From Physcomitrium patens (Eukaryota; Streptophyta; Bryopsida; Funariales; Funariaceae): a DNA stretch of 64,000 nt. Below the pieces are notes generated by a model that worked only from the letters and a program-made list of their open reading frames with translations, was not told where the DNA came from and ran no database searches. This document shows, one piece after another, positions 32,774 through 46,565 of this stretch; the stretch's first letter is position 1; every line of letters starts with the position of its first letter. The position numbers were made by a program, and so were the translations under genes. The stretch lies in contig NC_037266.1 of NCBI RefSeq assembly GCF_000002425.4, forward strand, positions 8,907,818 to 8,971,817, given 5' to 3'.

Positions 32774-35700
32774 ATGGCAAGCTTGATTGCGAAGGGAAAG
32801 AGCTGTAATAGCAATGACAATGTGCAACAGAGGTCGTCTGCCTGCTCATCCGCCCCGGAGTCGGACGAGGATACCTCGCACCATCTACCTCCTGTTCACG
32901 GGTACTAACGCGCACTCTTCTTCAGTTGTACTCTGCTCTACTTGCCCTCTTCCTTCGCTCTTCTACCTGTTCATTTCTTTCATTTGTGATGCATTTTTTT
33001 CGTCTCTGTAGAAATTTCGCGAGAAAATCTGTAGAGTTTAGGACGGGTATCACGAGGGGCGCACTTAAGGGCTGTATCTTTGTGCCAGTTACTGGCCTGT
33101 ACTGATACACAGGTCTGCTCTTGGGACGCTTGCGATACCTGCTTCTCGAGCAGGAATCTTCACCATTACAGTGACTAAAGCACGACTGAAAGTGCTCGAT
33201 GAGTCAAACTGGGAAGGTTGCTGGTTCCCCTGGAATCCAATCAGATGGAGCAGTATTGCCCGCCTTGCGTTCAGGGAGGTGTTCGAGATATGTGCAACAT
33301 TCAAAGAGTTAACGGATTTTAGCGCCTAGATTAGCTGAGCAGCATCATAGATGTCCTCATTGGCTGGGACCCAACGTTCTGTGTTTGAAGTTCCGCACAA
33401 TGATCCGGAAAATCTCCGTATCTATCGTCGCCCGGCTTCGTTTTTTATTTTATTTTATTTTATTAATTTTTAAAAATTTCTGGACTGATGTCTGACACAG
33501 TCGAGTTTTATCTTATTACTCGAAGCATTATTAAAGTCAAAAATTTCAGGTAAGAGAAGGGCTGTGCTCCGGAGGTCATCATGAGTGTCGTGTGACCTAT
33601 TGTTCAGGTGAATTTAGACGTGACCTTAACCTCTGACTCGGACGTGGTTTCTTTACATGACAGACGAACAGGAGGCCCAACTCGACGATCTTCAAAGGGA
33701 GGATGGACACCAGAAGAGGTATGCTTCTGTCGGGACCGGTCGTAGCCATTCCTCCTCTAAAAAATTCTTAGAATACATCGTGAACTCTTCATCCAAGAAT
33801 TATGATATGGTCTTCATCTCTTTTTCACTTGCTCTACTATTTCATTTTTTTAATATGTGAATACAGATGCAACTCAGATCTATGCGCACAAACTTGTGAG
33901 CTCGTGCAGTGTGAATAGTGGCGATGTAACCATACTTGTAGACCTTCAAAAGTGAGAACTTTGTATCAGTTGTTGCAATGGACTTTCTCTGAAGTTGTAA
34001 TGTGTGATTTTGCAGGATGAGACTCTGAGACGAGCTGTGCAATGCTTCAACGGAAAGAACTGGAAGAAAATTGGTGAGTGAATTCAAGCAAATTCCAGTA
34101 CTTTGAATCTACTCTTTTGAGAAATTGCGAGTCCAAGTTAATTCTCTACTCGTGTCACAGATCACATATCTGGATTTTTTACAATTTTGCAGCGGAGTTC
34201 TTCACGGATCGAACAGATGTGCAATGCTTGCACAGATGGCAAAAGGTTCTCAACCCAGATCTGGTCAAGGGTGCATGGACCAAAGAGGAAGATGATCGTA
34301 TTATGGAACTTGTGAACAAGTATGGAGCCAAAAAATGGTCTGTTATAGCTCAAAACTTACCGGGTCGAATTGGAAAGCAGTGTCGCGAAAGGTGAGCACG
34401 GGAGCACCCAAGTTTTAGACTTGCCTCCACCTGGTTCTCAGGGTTCCCCTGTGTTGTAATACGACTGACATTGTAGTGTTTGTCTCACTCGCATTTTGTT
34501 GTTTGAATCAGGTGGCATAACCATCTTAACCCCAGCATAAAGCGTGAGGCTTGGACTCAACAAGAAGATTTAGCGCTGATCCGCGCCCATCAATTATATG
34601 GAAACAAATGGGCCGAGATAGCCAAGTTCTTGCCTGGGCGGTAACTAAATTAATTTTTCCAGCGTCGGAAGCAGTCCCAATATCCTATTTATCTTGTTTT
34701 GATGCATAGTCATTGGCGACTACGGTTCATCATGATTTTTATTAAAACCCCTGTGTGTTCATCTGGAATTATGCAGTACGGACAACTCGATCAAAAATCA
34801 CTGGAACAGCACTATGAAGAAGAAAGTGGATCCGTTGACCGCAAATGATCCAATCTCAAGGGCGCTCGCTGCTTATCAAGCCCAGCAGGAGCAGTCGATG
34901 AATTCAGGTTCTGGGGCTGGACAAGTTGACTCTGGAAGCATCGGAGGTAGAACTGGTCCACCTATGAGTGAGACAACCACATCTTCCGATCCAAGCAGGC
35001 ACAACTCGAACACTCGTGGTTTAGGCCGCACATCCCATTATGTAGAGCAGGACACGAAGTCTACTGGATCAGCACCCCCTCCACCTTACCCAGATATTTA
35101 TCCCAATCGTGGGAAGGATCAGCAGAGGAATGCAAGTCACCTTCAACCGAAGAAAGAAGAGTCTGATCATGACCTAATTGGGCAGTCACTAGGATTCTCT
35201 GGCTGGTCTTCCGGCCAATTACCAGTGTATTCTGGTGGGTTCTCGGGAGTATCTTTAGGTACATCGTCGCTATCTAATTCAGTTACCGAACAGTTAGTAC
35301 CGTCAGTGCAACATAAACGAGCTATGTCGAACATTGAGCTCACTCGGATTGCTTCTTTCTCGAATTCGTTTCCTCGGATCCCTGCTCCAGAGTCCAGCTC
35401 CCAAGCTTATCGAAGCTCGTCAATGTCCGTCCCGCTACCGGATTTGGGTTCTCTCTTCGCTTCTAGTCACATGCCCATGGCGGCGCACAATGACACTCAA
35501 CCATTGTCTTCTTTTAACGGCACAGGGGTACCACCTGGTGAAGAGACTTTGGCCATGATGGGGTCAAAGCAGAACTATGAGCCTTTGAGGAGATGCAACC
35601 TTCCCCCTAGTCAACCCTCTGAGGGTGATGCTGCCTTTGAAGACTCCGGAGCTTCTGTCCGGTGTGACTCCCAGATGGCAGAACCTATGGACAAGGCCAT

Positions 35701-38108
35701 GGACCAGGATGTGTCCGAGTTTCCATCCGATAATCTCCTCCGGGATTCTAGTGAGGCAGTCAATGAGTACCAGTCACAATCTCCGATGCTTACGGAGGAA
35801 GATCTGGAAGATAAAGGCGACAGTAGCAGAGTTCAGGATCGTGATGGCTTGTTCTATGAGCCTCCGCGAATCGTCGACCCTCCATTCATGAATTACGACT
35901 TGGTGAGTTCGCTCAACGCTTACAGCCCTCTGGGTGTTCGCCAGATGATAATGCCTGCTGGCAACTGTATAACTCCTCCCAACTACCTCCAGTCACCTTT
36001 CCAAGGGAAGAGTCCTCAGTCCAAACTTCGCAGTGCTGCTAAGAGCTTCAGCGGGTCACCCTCCATCTTACGGAAAAGGCCACGCCAGATTTTAGTACCC
36101 TCAAGAACAGGAACTACTGGGGACAAGCTAGATACTAAGTTCAGTGAAGCCCATACCAGCTTAGGTAAGGGGGATGCCTCCGGTGCTACTGCAGGTGGTA
36201 ATTCCCTTAAAACACCTGCAGGAGCTTCTCAGTCGAGTTTGGCTAACAAACCTTCCAAAGCAGCTGGTTCGCAACAAGCTTGTCTAGCGAGGACTGCACT
36301 CTTTGTATCTCCAGCAAGTAAACCTTCAAACAGGGTTGATAACGAAGTTTCCAGGAAAACCGACAATCAGTCTCAGGAGTGCACCACGGACAGTAATGGT
36401 GGAGGTGGGGCCGGTGGCGCTTCACTCCCTATTCGAGATGGGAGGCAGGGATCTGCATGTGGCAATGTATCACGTGATAATATTGGTGTGAAAATCAATA
36501 AGAGAGGGAGGTCTCTTGGTTCAAATCTTTACCGTGGTGTAAGTTCTGAACGGCAGAATGGGACACAAGTTTGTAAGGTAAGGAACCATGCCATGTGTCA
36601 AGATGGTTCAATCTTATTGTCAGTCTGTGTCTTGGAATTGTGCATCACCGATGACTCAGCTTAAACAGCTGTCCATTGTGAGCCACATTTTGGTGAAGAG
36701 GGGATGTTTGGATTACTCACCGTGTGAAGCATAGTACTGCTTTGCTGTGTGAAGTCGTGAAAGCATTATTGAGAGTGTCTTGAATTTAGCAGGAAGGTTC
36801 TGTGCTGACGGAGCAGCAACAGAACGGACAAAATGGGCATGAGGAACCAAGACCTTCATGCGATACCACCGCTGTCGGGTCAGGAGACACTATCGGAGGT
36901 TCCATTTCTGGTAAAGTTTCGGAAAAAAGAGAGTTCTCGTCTCCTGGTAATGCAGCCACTCTCAGCTCATGGGGATCTGTGACTTGTGCAATGGCGGCCT
37001 GCTTCAGCCCGGGTGTCACAATTTTCCAGCACACGCCCGGAAAAGATTGGCTGCAAGATTTAGATACCGCGAACATGTGAGCTTCCCTCACCTGTTTGGA
37101 GTGGTTCACCATCTTTGGACACGTTGCGCAATTGACATTGTTGTATTCATGAAGTGATTTTGATTTTTGATGTGCTTTGTAGAACTCAATGCAGGGTTTC
37201 ATGAATGATATTAGCAGGTTGCCATGCCCGTGATGATGTTGCCATTCTCAGTCAGTGTAACTATCTGTGATACCAGATTTGCCTCTCCTAGGTTTCCATC
37301 ACCTAGATTTGCATCTCCAATATGGAGGTCGCCATGGAAATTAGACCCGTTTCCTTCCGCTCAGAAGGAGGGAGCCTTGTCCTTCATGGATGTAAGCCAC
37401 TCGTATCCCACAATCTGTGTTCTTTCGCTACCATAAGTACTTTCTGTTTTATGTCGAGAGTTCATTCAACAGAGCTAGCATCTTTTCCCATTGAGTTCAA
37501 GTGCCTGTTGAGATTTGAAGGTTTTTAGATTTCTTGAGGTTTTCACCCACACTTCACAGCATGTTGATTGCTGGACGAATTTTCTCGAGCAGGGCTTGGA
37601 AGTTCCTCTGGAAGATGGGTTGGATGATGCGTTAGGTTTAATGCGGCAAAATAATGAACACAACACCCCCGCCTACAGTGAAGCGGAAGAAGTGCTGGCT
37701 AAACAGCCTTCAGTCCAACACGTACCTTCTCCCTTCTCTGGATATTGCTTGCGGACCAGTTCAAGTCGCAAAGTGCATGATATGAAAGAGAATAGGAGGG
37801 GCTTGGTTGAGAACGATGGACATGGATCAACCTTCGTCAATTGGCTCTTGGTAAGTATATCTTCACCTCGATAGCTCACTTAAAAGATTGTGATTTCTCC
37901 TGGTAGTACCCATGTCTGGGATGAGCTTGTTTGGACTGACAACTACTGCGTGGTACAGCCCTCACCAGAACATGGGATTACTGGAACCCCTGTACGTGGC
38001 GCATCTACACTTGGTTTAAATGCGGGAGGGGAGGATACCCACATGTTAGGAGGTGGTGGCTGTGAGCAATTCAGTCCATCCATGTATTTATTGAAAGAGT
38101 GCCGGTAA
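32774..38108 (+). CDS. MYB3R: Three-repeat MYB transcription factor (MYB3R), about 1080 aa
   Basis: The spliced model is 32774-32901, 33664-33718, 34016-34073, 34193-34391, 34512-34640, 34777-36577, 36793-37076, 37277-37391, 37593-37850 and 37887-38108. All junction phases agree. Exon 1 ends PPVHG and joins RTGGPTRRSSKGGWTPEED, the plant MYB3R lead-in to repeat R1. R2 (KGAWTKEEDDRIMELV, GRIGKQCRERWHNHL) and R3 (REAWTQQEDLALIRAH, GRTDNSIKNHWNSTM) follow, each with spaced tryptophans. The long exon 6 encodes a serine-rich region. C-terminal exons carry SPRFASPIWRSPW, DALGLMRQNNEHN and the end SPSMYLLKECR, which resemble plant MYB3R C-termini. MYB3Rs bind AACGG-core elements and control G2/M genes in the nucleus. 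The final intron would be only 36 bases, so the extreme C-terminus is uncertain. Confidence 0.9.
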
Positions 38109-40934
38109 ACTTCCCTTATTTTTTTTTAAAAAAAATTCCTCTTAAATTGGACGCTAAATGCAGCAACAGACCTTTCGCGTGCAGTTTGCAATTGTAATTG
38201 AAGCTTATAAATTGAAGCTTAGCGATGAGGGTTGACAGTTCACGGACTTCCGTAGGTAACCTGCAGGGTCATCTTAGGTTAAAACTGTCAGGATGTCGAG
38301 GCATTAGTTCAATTCTGTATATCTTAAAATCTAAATGAGTGTAGAGAATCTGGAGAGCGAGTAGTGCACCTCAAGCAAGATTTGCAGCATCGTTTGTTTG
38401 CGGAGTGTGTGATTCCTCAGGGTCATAGCCAAGAGTAGCTTAAGATAGCGATTGTCTGGGTGGACTCTGTGTGGTTAGTTGGTTGTCCTCAGCGTTTATT
38501 TGAACACACCTTAGGTTTCGTTTGGGTTCCACTTTTGCTAGGCCGCTTCAACCCTGCAACCCCTTGCAGTAGACTGGGCAGGGCTAGTGGGAGGGCTAAA
38601 CCTGTTTATAAAAACCTCTTCTGAAGAAGCTTTTGTCCTTATATACGAGCTACTGGTGCTGTGGTTGTTATTCTGTGGTATCTTGAGTGTTGCCAGTGCT
38701 GTGAACCTATCTAATTTCCGAGATTGGAGTGCTATCTCATGTTACAAAGGACGCTGGTATAGACTGTACCAGTCTTAGCCGCTCATCACATGGTTTCGTA
38801 GAATCTGGGCTCTCTCAGGGTCCAGCTTGGTGCACTTCAAACTCGGTACATGTTTACACAGTCCTTCACTAGTGCACGAAAGGGGATGCCATGTTGGCAC
38901 TGTTATCCAGCTGGAAATTGAGTAATGAAATAAACGATAAGTATTTAGACACAGAGCCAACAAAAGCTGTTACTTGTACCACCTTCAGAGATGTCTGACT
39001 ATGCAATGTGGGATGCGTTGTATCTAAACCCACCAATCAGCAAGTTCACGACTTCAGCAATGACAACCCTATTCGAGTACTTTGTACCCGGTCTATGTCA
39101 GATAATCTCACATCCACGCAACAAATTCCATGAAGTAGCTGCCAGACGCACGTAGCTCATAGCGACGTCGACAGCTTCTGTATGGCAACACCCTCCGCCA
39201 TTTGATAGACAAGTGCCTGCCTATTTCCTACACAAGGTGGGATGTGCTGAATAAAGGGTACTGAGATATGTGGACCGTTGTCAGTACGCGAAAGAAAAAA
39301 TCAGTTGGAAACCCTAAATTCCCGCCTCATGATTAGCAAGTCTCTATGAACTAATCGATCGTTGTAAGGCACCTCACAATTCTGCTTCACCGAGTCTTCT
39401 CAATTCCTACAGTCTGTGTATCGTCCAATGGTGAAGACAAAACGACCGCGCTCAGAAGTAAGCTTGATGATCCTATGCGGGTAAAATTTGTATACCAGGC
39501 TGTGGAAGCGCCCAAGTGTTTGACAAATGTGGCAGTAGAGGTGCTTCAAATCAGCCCTTCAGAGAACAAGCACTAGGCTACAACAATCGCCAACTTATGC
39601 CTAAACTTGTTCAGACGCAAAAGGGCCCGCTCCGGTGCCTCATGTGTTGGGGAATAAACTCGAAATTAGCGAGCAAATTTAGTTCGACAGCATCCCAAAA
39701 TCGGTATCGTGGAGAGGTTCTATTATTGACCTGTCAATCATAAAATTGATTGCAAACTCATCCCAGAACATTCTCATTATTGTGACTGGATATTGCTTAT
39801 CTATGGATAAACCGATTCGTTGCGGAAGCTATCTCCCAGACTTGGAAGTTACGATTTGCAAACTCAGCAGCGCAATGTGGAGATGCTAGCTCCCGAATCT
39901 TTACAATATGCAACATGGAGGCGTGACTGGACGACATAGATCCCTCGGCCAGCTGCCGATCATGCATTCAAGCGCGGGATTCCAACTTCGGATTGGAAAC
40001 ATCGAGTAACCCAAGAGCTAATTTGCGATTGTCTGCATTGAGTGTATGACATGTCATGAGCCTGCTTATATGTGAATGGCGCCGAAACGAAATGGAGGTA
40101 TCAAGGATAACAACGGAAAGATCGGAAAATGGACCGAAAAGAACGCTCGCAATGAAAGTCAACGCGCATGCTTTTCGTGGTGTTTGCCCACAACCACAAC
40201 ACGACGATGGTTCCAGGATATGGAGCCCATCGATTCAAGTTGGTCCCAAGGCCGTGAAGAAAAATGAGGAAACTTTGTACATGCTGGGAATAGATATTTG
40301 AGCCTAGGTACATGGGGGACTTGCCGTGAGAGGCAATCGGAGCAGAGCGAAAAAAAAACAATCACGGGGGTTTGGGTTCATTATGGAGGGATCATGCAAG
40401 AGTGGCCCCACGCACGGAAGGGGAAGGCGACCTAGATAATGGAGACCGAAGGCAGAGTTGACGAAGGGAGGGGATGATTAAGTTAGGGTTGAGAGGGGGA
40501 ACTGGGTGTGCTAAAGAAAAGTTGGGAGGGGCGACGGATGTCACTGCGCAGGAACGAAAAAGGAAAGAAAACCCACAGCAGGAGAGACAAGACCGTAACG
40601 AGAAAGTGACAAGAGTTGGGGAGGAGGGGAAGTGCAGGGCAGTAGTCATCACGCAGCTCGGGTGGCGGGGGCGGGGGCAGGTGTAGGTGGTTTGGCAGAG
40701 CGCGGCAAGGGAATGATCAGCGCCTGAAGAGAGGAGGGGAGGTGTTGGAAGTGCCCCAGAGGGTGGTGGTGAAGCAAGCAGGGTTAGTGTAGGAAGACAA
40801 GGGTTGTGAAGGTTGGTGGGAGAGCAGATGGACGGGTTTGGACGAGCAGGTGCGGAGGGAGTGGTGGACGTTTAGGTTGGTAAAGGGGGTATTGTGTGAA
40901 AGGGGTGTGAGAGAACAGGGGTGAGACGGGAAAT
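38109..40934. other. Intergenic region between MYB3R and NAF1, no gene seen
   Basis: The start is probably MYB3R 3' UTR. The last 500 bases (40400-40930) are purine-rich (GGAG and GGGG runs) on the plus strand and lead directly to the NAF1 start, so they are likely its promoter and 5' UTR. Short open frames on both strands show no conserved motif. Confidence 0.5.
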
Positions 40935-42179
40935 ATGGCGAGGGACGGGGCGGGGGTATTGGAGATGGAGGTGGAGGCAGGAGAGATAATAATGGAGACG
41001 AGTGATATGGAAATGCTGGGGTTGAGCGGAGATGGAAGGATGTCGGAGACGGGATCGGCGGGAGGGTATGTGGGGAGCAATGGGAGGAAAGCGGTGGAAG
41101 ACACTGCGTGCAGCAAGGTAGGGGAGGGAGGAGGGCCCAATGTGCAGATCAGTCAGCACGGCGGGCTTTCAAGGGTTGGGGAGAGTGGTATACCACAGGA
41201 TGTGCTTCTTGCTGCTGAAGCTGCCGAGGTCTTCAGTAACTTGCCCGTTCACGGAAATGGCAATGGTGTTGCGAAAGAATGTGGTGGAGATGAGAATGAG
41301 AGTGAAGACGAGGAGGAAGACGACGAGAATGCAGAGGGAATGGTAGAAGAAGATAGTGATCCGCTTGTGGAGAGTGACGAGTCTTCGGACGCATCTAGTG
41401 ACGAAGACGACGACGTAAATGTCGTCGATTTGCAGCAGAGTCATATAGAGGGCGCTGAGGAGTTGGAGAAGATGGTTCAGCGAGTAAAGGATGTAGATAG
41501 CGACGAGGAAGATGCTGCCACTGAGCCTCCCCGCACTGCGAATGAAGTCACGGTGTTCTTCGTAACTTTGAGCTTAAGTAATTATTGTTTATGGTCTGGG
41601 CTTGAAGAGATCCTGACCTGTTTTCTGCTCTGTGGAATGCTTATACGCCGTTCCCGGACTTTTCTTGCGTAATCTACATTAGTCTTTTAGAAGCTTTGGA
41701 TCGGGATTCATGAGATCTGGGACATGAACCGAGGGTCTTGGTGATGAATGGGGTTGAGATGCAGGACTTGCCTCCTGTGCCGGAAATTGAAGCTGTCTTG
41801 GAGCCCAATCAAGTTCCGTGTGAAGTTGGTGTTATCTCCTCTGTAAGTCACCCGGAAACAGTGTGCCCCATCTGTTGAAACGTGATGTTGTTGTAAGGTT
41901 AAGTTCCCCGGGCAGGAGAGTAAGGGCTAGATCAGAGAACTGGTGGTAGTAACGTCTGTGTGTTTGTGAGCTTGATCTCGAGCGTGATAGAAGCATTGAC
42001 CTTCGACTTCTTCTAATTCTTGAACTCCTCAGTTAATCAGCCCTTTTTTTTTGTTTCACACTCGCACTAAAGATCGAACAATCGAAAATGGCAATCTGCT
42101 TCTTGTATGGCTGATATTTGGGCATATAATGAGATCGATTGTTGTACTGTTCAAACACACACACACACACACACACCTA

Positions 42180-42218
<39 letters not shown>

Positions 42219-44248
42219 TCAAAACATGTTTTAGTAGTTGTTTTAGTAGTCTAGGGTTAGAAAAAGTGGTGGCCGCCGATGTATGTTGAAAATGGTCGAG
42301 TTTAGAATAGGGAAACCAATTATGTTGGCTTAGTCTTCCCAGATTCCGCATGTGTTTCTTTTTTGGAAAAAAAACCCTCTTACGCTTTGCATTTATAATT
42401 ACAGATCATGGACAAGCAAGTCATTGTGGAAGCTGTTGAACACGAAATGGTATTGAACGAAGGCTCAATATTGTGGCTAACTGAACACCGGAAACCCTTA
42501 GGAATAGTGGATGAGGTATTTGGACCCGTTAAGAAACCCTACTACGTCATCCGATACAACAAGGCAGCTGATGTGCCAGACAAAGCTTCAAAAGGCGCCA
42601 CTGTAGGATTTGTACAAGAGTTTGCGAGTTTTGTTCTGAAGGATGACGCAGAGTTGAGGAAGAAAGGGTACGACGCTTCCGGGCAGCATGACGAGGAAAT
42701 ATCAGACGAAGAGGAATTTTCTGATGATGAGAAAGAGGAGGAAGCGAAAAGGTTGAGGAAACAAGCTGCTAAGCAGGGGCATCAAGTCGGGGTAGGTGGC
42801 GATGCTGGAAGGGGTGGGGGCCGAGGTGGGGGTGGCCGGCACAAAGGTGGAGGTGGACGGAATGGCAGGGGGGGTAGAGGATCAGGAAGAGGTAGATTTT
42901 CAAGAAGTGACTCCGCTAATATGGTAAGCATGCATTTCTACCACCGCAACAAAAAAAATTAGAGTATTATTTTTGGAATCAAACTGTCGAAGTGGTAATA
43001 TTGGTCTCGCCAATAGTATTTCTCAACAGAGCTTGAATGTCCAACAGAGTTTTAATCTTCTGTTGCCCCAGAAATAGTTTGTCTTTGAGAAGGTAGTTCG
43101 GAAGAATACGAGATTCGCTGTCCGTATTTTCAAGATGAATCTGAACTGGTTTTATGGATTTAACTGTCAGCTTGAAGTTGATGACGCAACCAAGGCACGT
43201 GCAGCTGGAAGGGGGCATCAGAGGAGCAACTCTCTTGGGTCTCCTGTGTTTTCTCGAGACTTTTTGAGAGATAAAGGACCTAGTGGTGAACATCATAGAG
43301 GGCAGTTTCATCCTTCTCCTGATAGGCAGAACTCGTGGAATAGATCTCCTCGTTCTGACATGAATTACTCCCAGGTTCCTGACCCAAGGTCTCCGATGGT
43401 TAACTACAATGAACGCCAGTCTCTTCTCTATCAGTCTCCACATCACGAATTTGTTTCTGGTGTGAGACCTATCCAGCAGCAGCCTCCACATCTTTCCCCT
43501 CAAAGATCTGGTGGTCCTCCACACTGGGGACCATCGAGTGGTGTCCTTCACGGGGAGGTTCCCCAAGTTCACCAAGTTCAGTCTGCTCCATTTCTAGGCT
43601 CCAATGTGCGATGGCCTCATCAAGTAACAGGTCTGTATTCTGGTGTGCATTTACTGTTCGGTAGAGAGTCGCCCTTGCTTCTTCGTTTGGATTTCACATG
43701 ATTTGTGTACCTACTGCCATCATTTTCGTCACATAACTCATTATTGATGCGGCAATTTCGTTTGTGACATGGAGTGGGGCCGTTGTATTTCTTACTATCA
43801 GTCGTTCGAAATTGATGCAGGTGATTTCCAAAATACAGATGTAATGTATCAAGGGAGGGTTAATTTGGTACCCATAGGTTCTTATCCTCTTCCTCAACAC
43901 ATGGGTATGTATGTTCCTCCACCTCAGCCTGTTGGGACTGGAGTGTTCATCCCGCCAGCACAGTATGCTAGAAATTCTCAAGGTAACCAAATGCAGCAAA
44001 CACAAGGACAACGACAAATGCAACAGCCCCAAGGACAAGGGCAAGTGCAAGGCCCCGTGCATCCAGTTATTGACGGTAGGGGACCTGTTGGCCAATGGCC
44101 CGTGAATGGTCCTAGTATAGTCACTGGAATCCCTTGCTACAGTAACCCTGCACAACCTGTTTATCTTCAGCCTGGAGCTATTCGTCCGGGCATGATTGGT
44201 CCAGGTCCAAATAGTAATGTCTATTGGACCAACAATCCTGGCAGATAG
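40935..44248 (+). CDS. NAF1: H/ACA ribonucleoprotein assembly factor NAF1, about 698 aa
   Basis: Five exons are inferred: 40935-41546, about 41765-41842 (acceptor could be 41759), 42405-42923, 43171-43630 and 43821-44248, with matching phases. Exon 1 encodes an acidic N-terminus (DENESEDEEEDDENAEG). The Gar1/Naf1 fold spans exons 2-3: DLPPVPEIEAVLEP, then CEVGVISSIMDKQVIVEAV, GSILWLTEHRKPLGIVDEVF, GPVKKPYYVIRYN, then KKGYDASGQHDEEISDEEEF. Exon 3 ends in an RGG/GGRG-rich stretch. Exons 4-5 encode a proline- and glutamine-rich tail. NAF1 brings the dyskerin core to new H/ACA RNAs in the nucleus and is later exchanged for GAR1. The exon 1 donor (GTCACG) is weak, so that junction is the least certain. 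Confidence 0.9.
42154..42215. repeat. (CA)n then (TA)n microsatellite inside NAF1 intron 2
   Basis: CA repeats at about 42154-42176 are followed by TA repeats at 42182-42215. They lie between exon 2 and exon 3 of NAF1 and are likely length-polymorphic. Confidence 0.9.
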
Positions 44249-45139
44249 CAACTTAAATCCACCAATTGTTTGTTGTTGTTGTTGTTTTTTCTTTTATTTT
44301 TCTTTTTTTTATTTTTTTTTATTTTTTTTTCATTTTAGCACTTAGTAATGAGAGGAGCACATTGTGTGCGGAAATTCCATGATCATCTGTTGTTGTTTTG
44401 TCTTTTTTTCTTCCTGTGTTTGAGCTTCTTTTCATGTAAATGCTTTACTCTCTCTTTTATGTTGTGGAACCTCTTGTATGTGGGTTCAGAGTTGTGTTTT
44501 CCAGATTTGATTATCGAGGGGTTAGTTCTGGCAAGCATTGCTTACCACTATTGTGAAACACCTCAACTTGGACATATTTCAACTTGTGAGAGTGTATTCA
44601 TTTTCTGTGCTGAATTTCGTTCCTAAGTCCATATGAGGCAAAGTCTAATTCCCACCTTCCCAACCAGAGATTGTGTATCGCTCGCAATCGTGTAAGCATT
44701 GAAGTTGTTTTGTGTTTCTGTAGGGTGCTGTCGTCAGTTCAACATGTAGGATTTTCTTTAAGATGTGACCTGTATCTGGGGTTTGTAACTCCCATGGCTG
44801 CATAAGACAAGGGCATTAATTGAATCTCTCCGAAACCTAAGTTTGCACCAGTGTGTGTTCCGCAGTTGACTGGATTTTATACTGCTAGCGGCTCTCTGAT
44901 GATGACTTTTCCATTGTAAACCTTAAAACTTAAACATCTGCTGCTGAGGGGGTATTTCAGTTATGGGAGAACGGACGTTGATGGGAAGCTTTGGCAGTAT
45001 CAAATGCAAGGAGTGTGAGAGTCCGGGCTCGTGTATCCACAGCGTGGTGATCCTGGCCTCAGTCAGTTATGCTCTGGGTTTAGAGGGATTTAAGGGTTTG
45101 GGGTGTGCTGTGGGAGGACGGCCACTTCTGTCCACCTCT

Positions 45140-45171
<32 letters not shown>

Positions 45172-46565
45172 CCTTAAAATTGTGTTGCGCGTTTGAACTT
45201 CAAAATGATCTTTATTGACGCTTATGTCGGCTACGGTACTTTGATTTGCTGGTTGATCTTTAGAGTCGCGTTAACTACACTGCAATGCGAAGTGTCTCCT
45301 TGATCAGTCTTAGACGAGATTGGCATAGCTGGTCTATTCTTGCTCTTTTGCATTAACAAACTCCGCTTTAAAACGTCTTCAAGTGGAAATAGTCTGACAT
45401 GGTTAGTTGATGCATTGAAGAAAATGCTCGGGGCTCTATCTTATTTCACCTTAATTGTTCGTCCTGCGGGTATCGATGCTGGTCTTGTTTTAGCGGTTGC
45501 TCCTGCATATGCGGCAATTCTTGTCACTTCACTACATCTGACATCAGCTTCAAGAATGCGCGTCGAGTGACACGGATTCTTGATTGGGACTGAATCAGGA
45601 ATGTGAAAATGGTGAACAGAGTGAGTTGTGATATGATTGAGGGGGAGGGCATGATGTCAGTGCTTGATGTTCAAGAAATGCTTGGTTTAACTTTGCTGTG
45701 GGGTCCTCGAAAACTTGGAAGTGATTAAAGTACGAGTAGAGGGTATCCCTTGTTGCCGAAGAATCTGCCAAAATTGGCACACAATGCAAAGTTAATTGTG
45801 GACAGCTTACTTTCATACCTTCCTACTAATCCTAGAGCAGATTGTGCTCTAAACGGAGCCGTTTCCTCATGGACGTCAAATGAAGTTTTGAATTACTGCA
45901 TTCGCTACAAAGAAATCCAGAGCAAGTACTCTACGTACAGTAGAACTCAAAAGAAAATACTTGTGAATTTAGAGTTCCGTACTATCTAATCTTCTTAGGG
46001 GATGCGATATTATACAAAAAAAAGGTGGTGACTGTTGTTACTTACAAATGGTGTGGCCTGGGCTTAATTGTGCCATTACAGAACTCGCCCATTCTCGTTC
46101 ATGTTTTCCACGTTTCTTCAATCTGAGCTAGTATAAAGAATCAGGCATTGCATTAACTTGTAAAAACAACCAGATTTATCATGCAACTGGTGCTCTGAAT
46201 CCCTACATTTCTTTGTGAAAGGAGGTGGGGTGTTTCAAAAAAAAAGATCAAATGAGTTACAAACAAACTTTTACATAGTCAAAAAAATTGTGAGTCAAGA
46301 AAATTGAAAACGACATGTGGAGCATTCGACGTGAAGTTGAACGTATCTCGAGCTTCAAATGATAAAATGAGGTATCTACACGCTTTTGCACCTTGGTTGG
46401 GCTTGAAACAGGAAATAGCCGAAATTCATGGGAGTCTAGCTGGCACGTCTTCCTGTTTGCTTTCTGCAGACCATGTTATATACAATTCCACCCATTCCAG
46501 ATATATTGGACTAAATGACAATGCAGTAACGCAAAAGCGGCACGTTGCTGCTAAATACTCATTAT
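44249..46565. other. Intergenic region between converging genes, with T30 tract
   Basis: It holds the 3' regions of NAF1 (plus) and the MinC-like fusion gene (minus). T-rich runs follow the NAF1 stop (44270-44340) and a pure run of about 30 T lies at 45142-45171. Open frames at 45340-45570 and 46304-46639 show no family features, and the second overlaps the fusion gene's last exon in antisense. Confidence 0.5.

Noticed and set aside
32210-32827. A 205-codon minus-strand open frame overlapping MYB3R exon 1
   Set aside because: It is antisense to a well-supported exon, rich in S, P, R and T as expected from reading GC-rich DNA backwards, and has no motif.
36578-36664. Extension of MYB3R exon 6 to a stop at 36664
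   Set aside because: A GTAAGG donor at 36578 and an AG at 36792 join exon 6 to the next in phase, so the extension is retained-intron sequence.
42051-42289. Two open frames with THTHT and IYIYI repeats
   Set aside because: They translate the CA and TA microsatellite in a NAF1 intron.
44963-45196. Open frame ending in polyphenylalanine
   Set aside because: It reads through the T30 tract; there are no conserved features.
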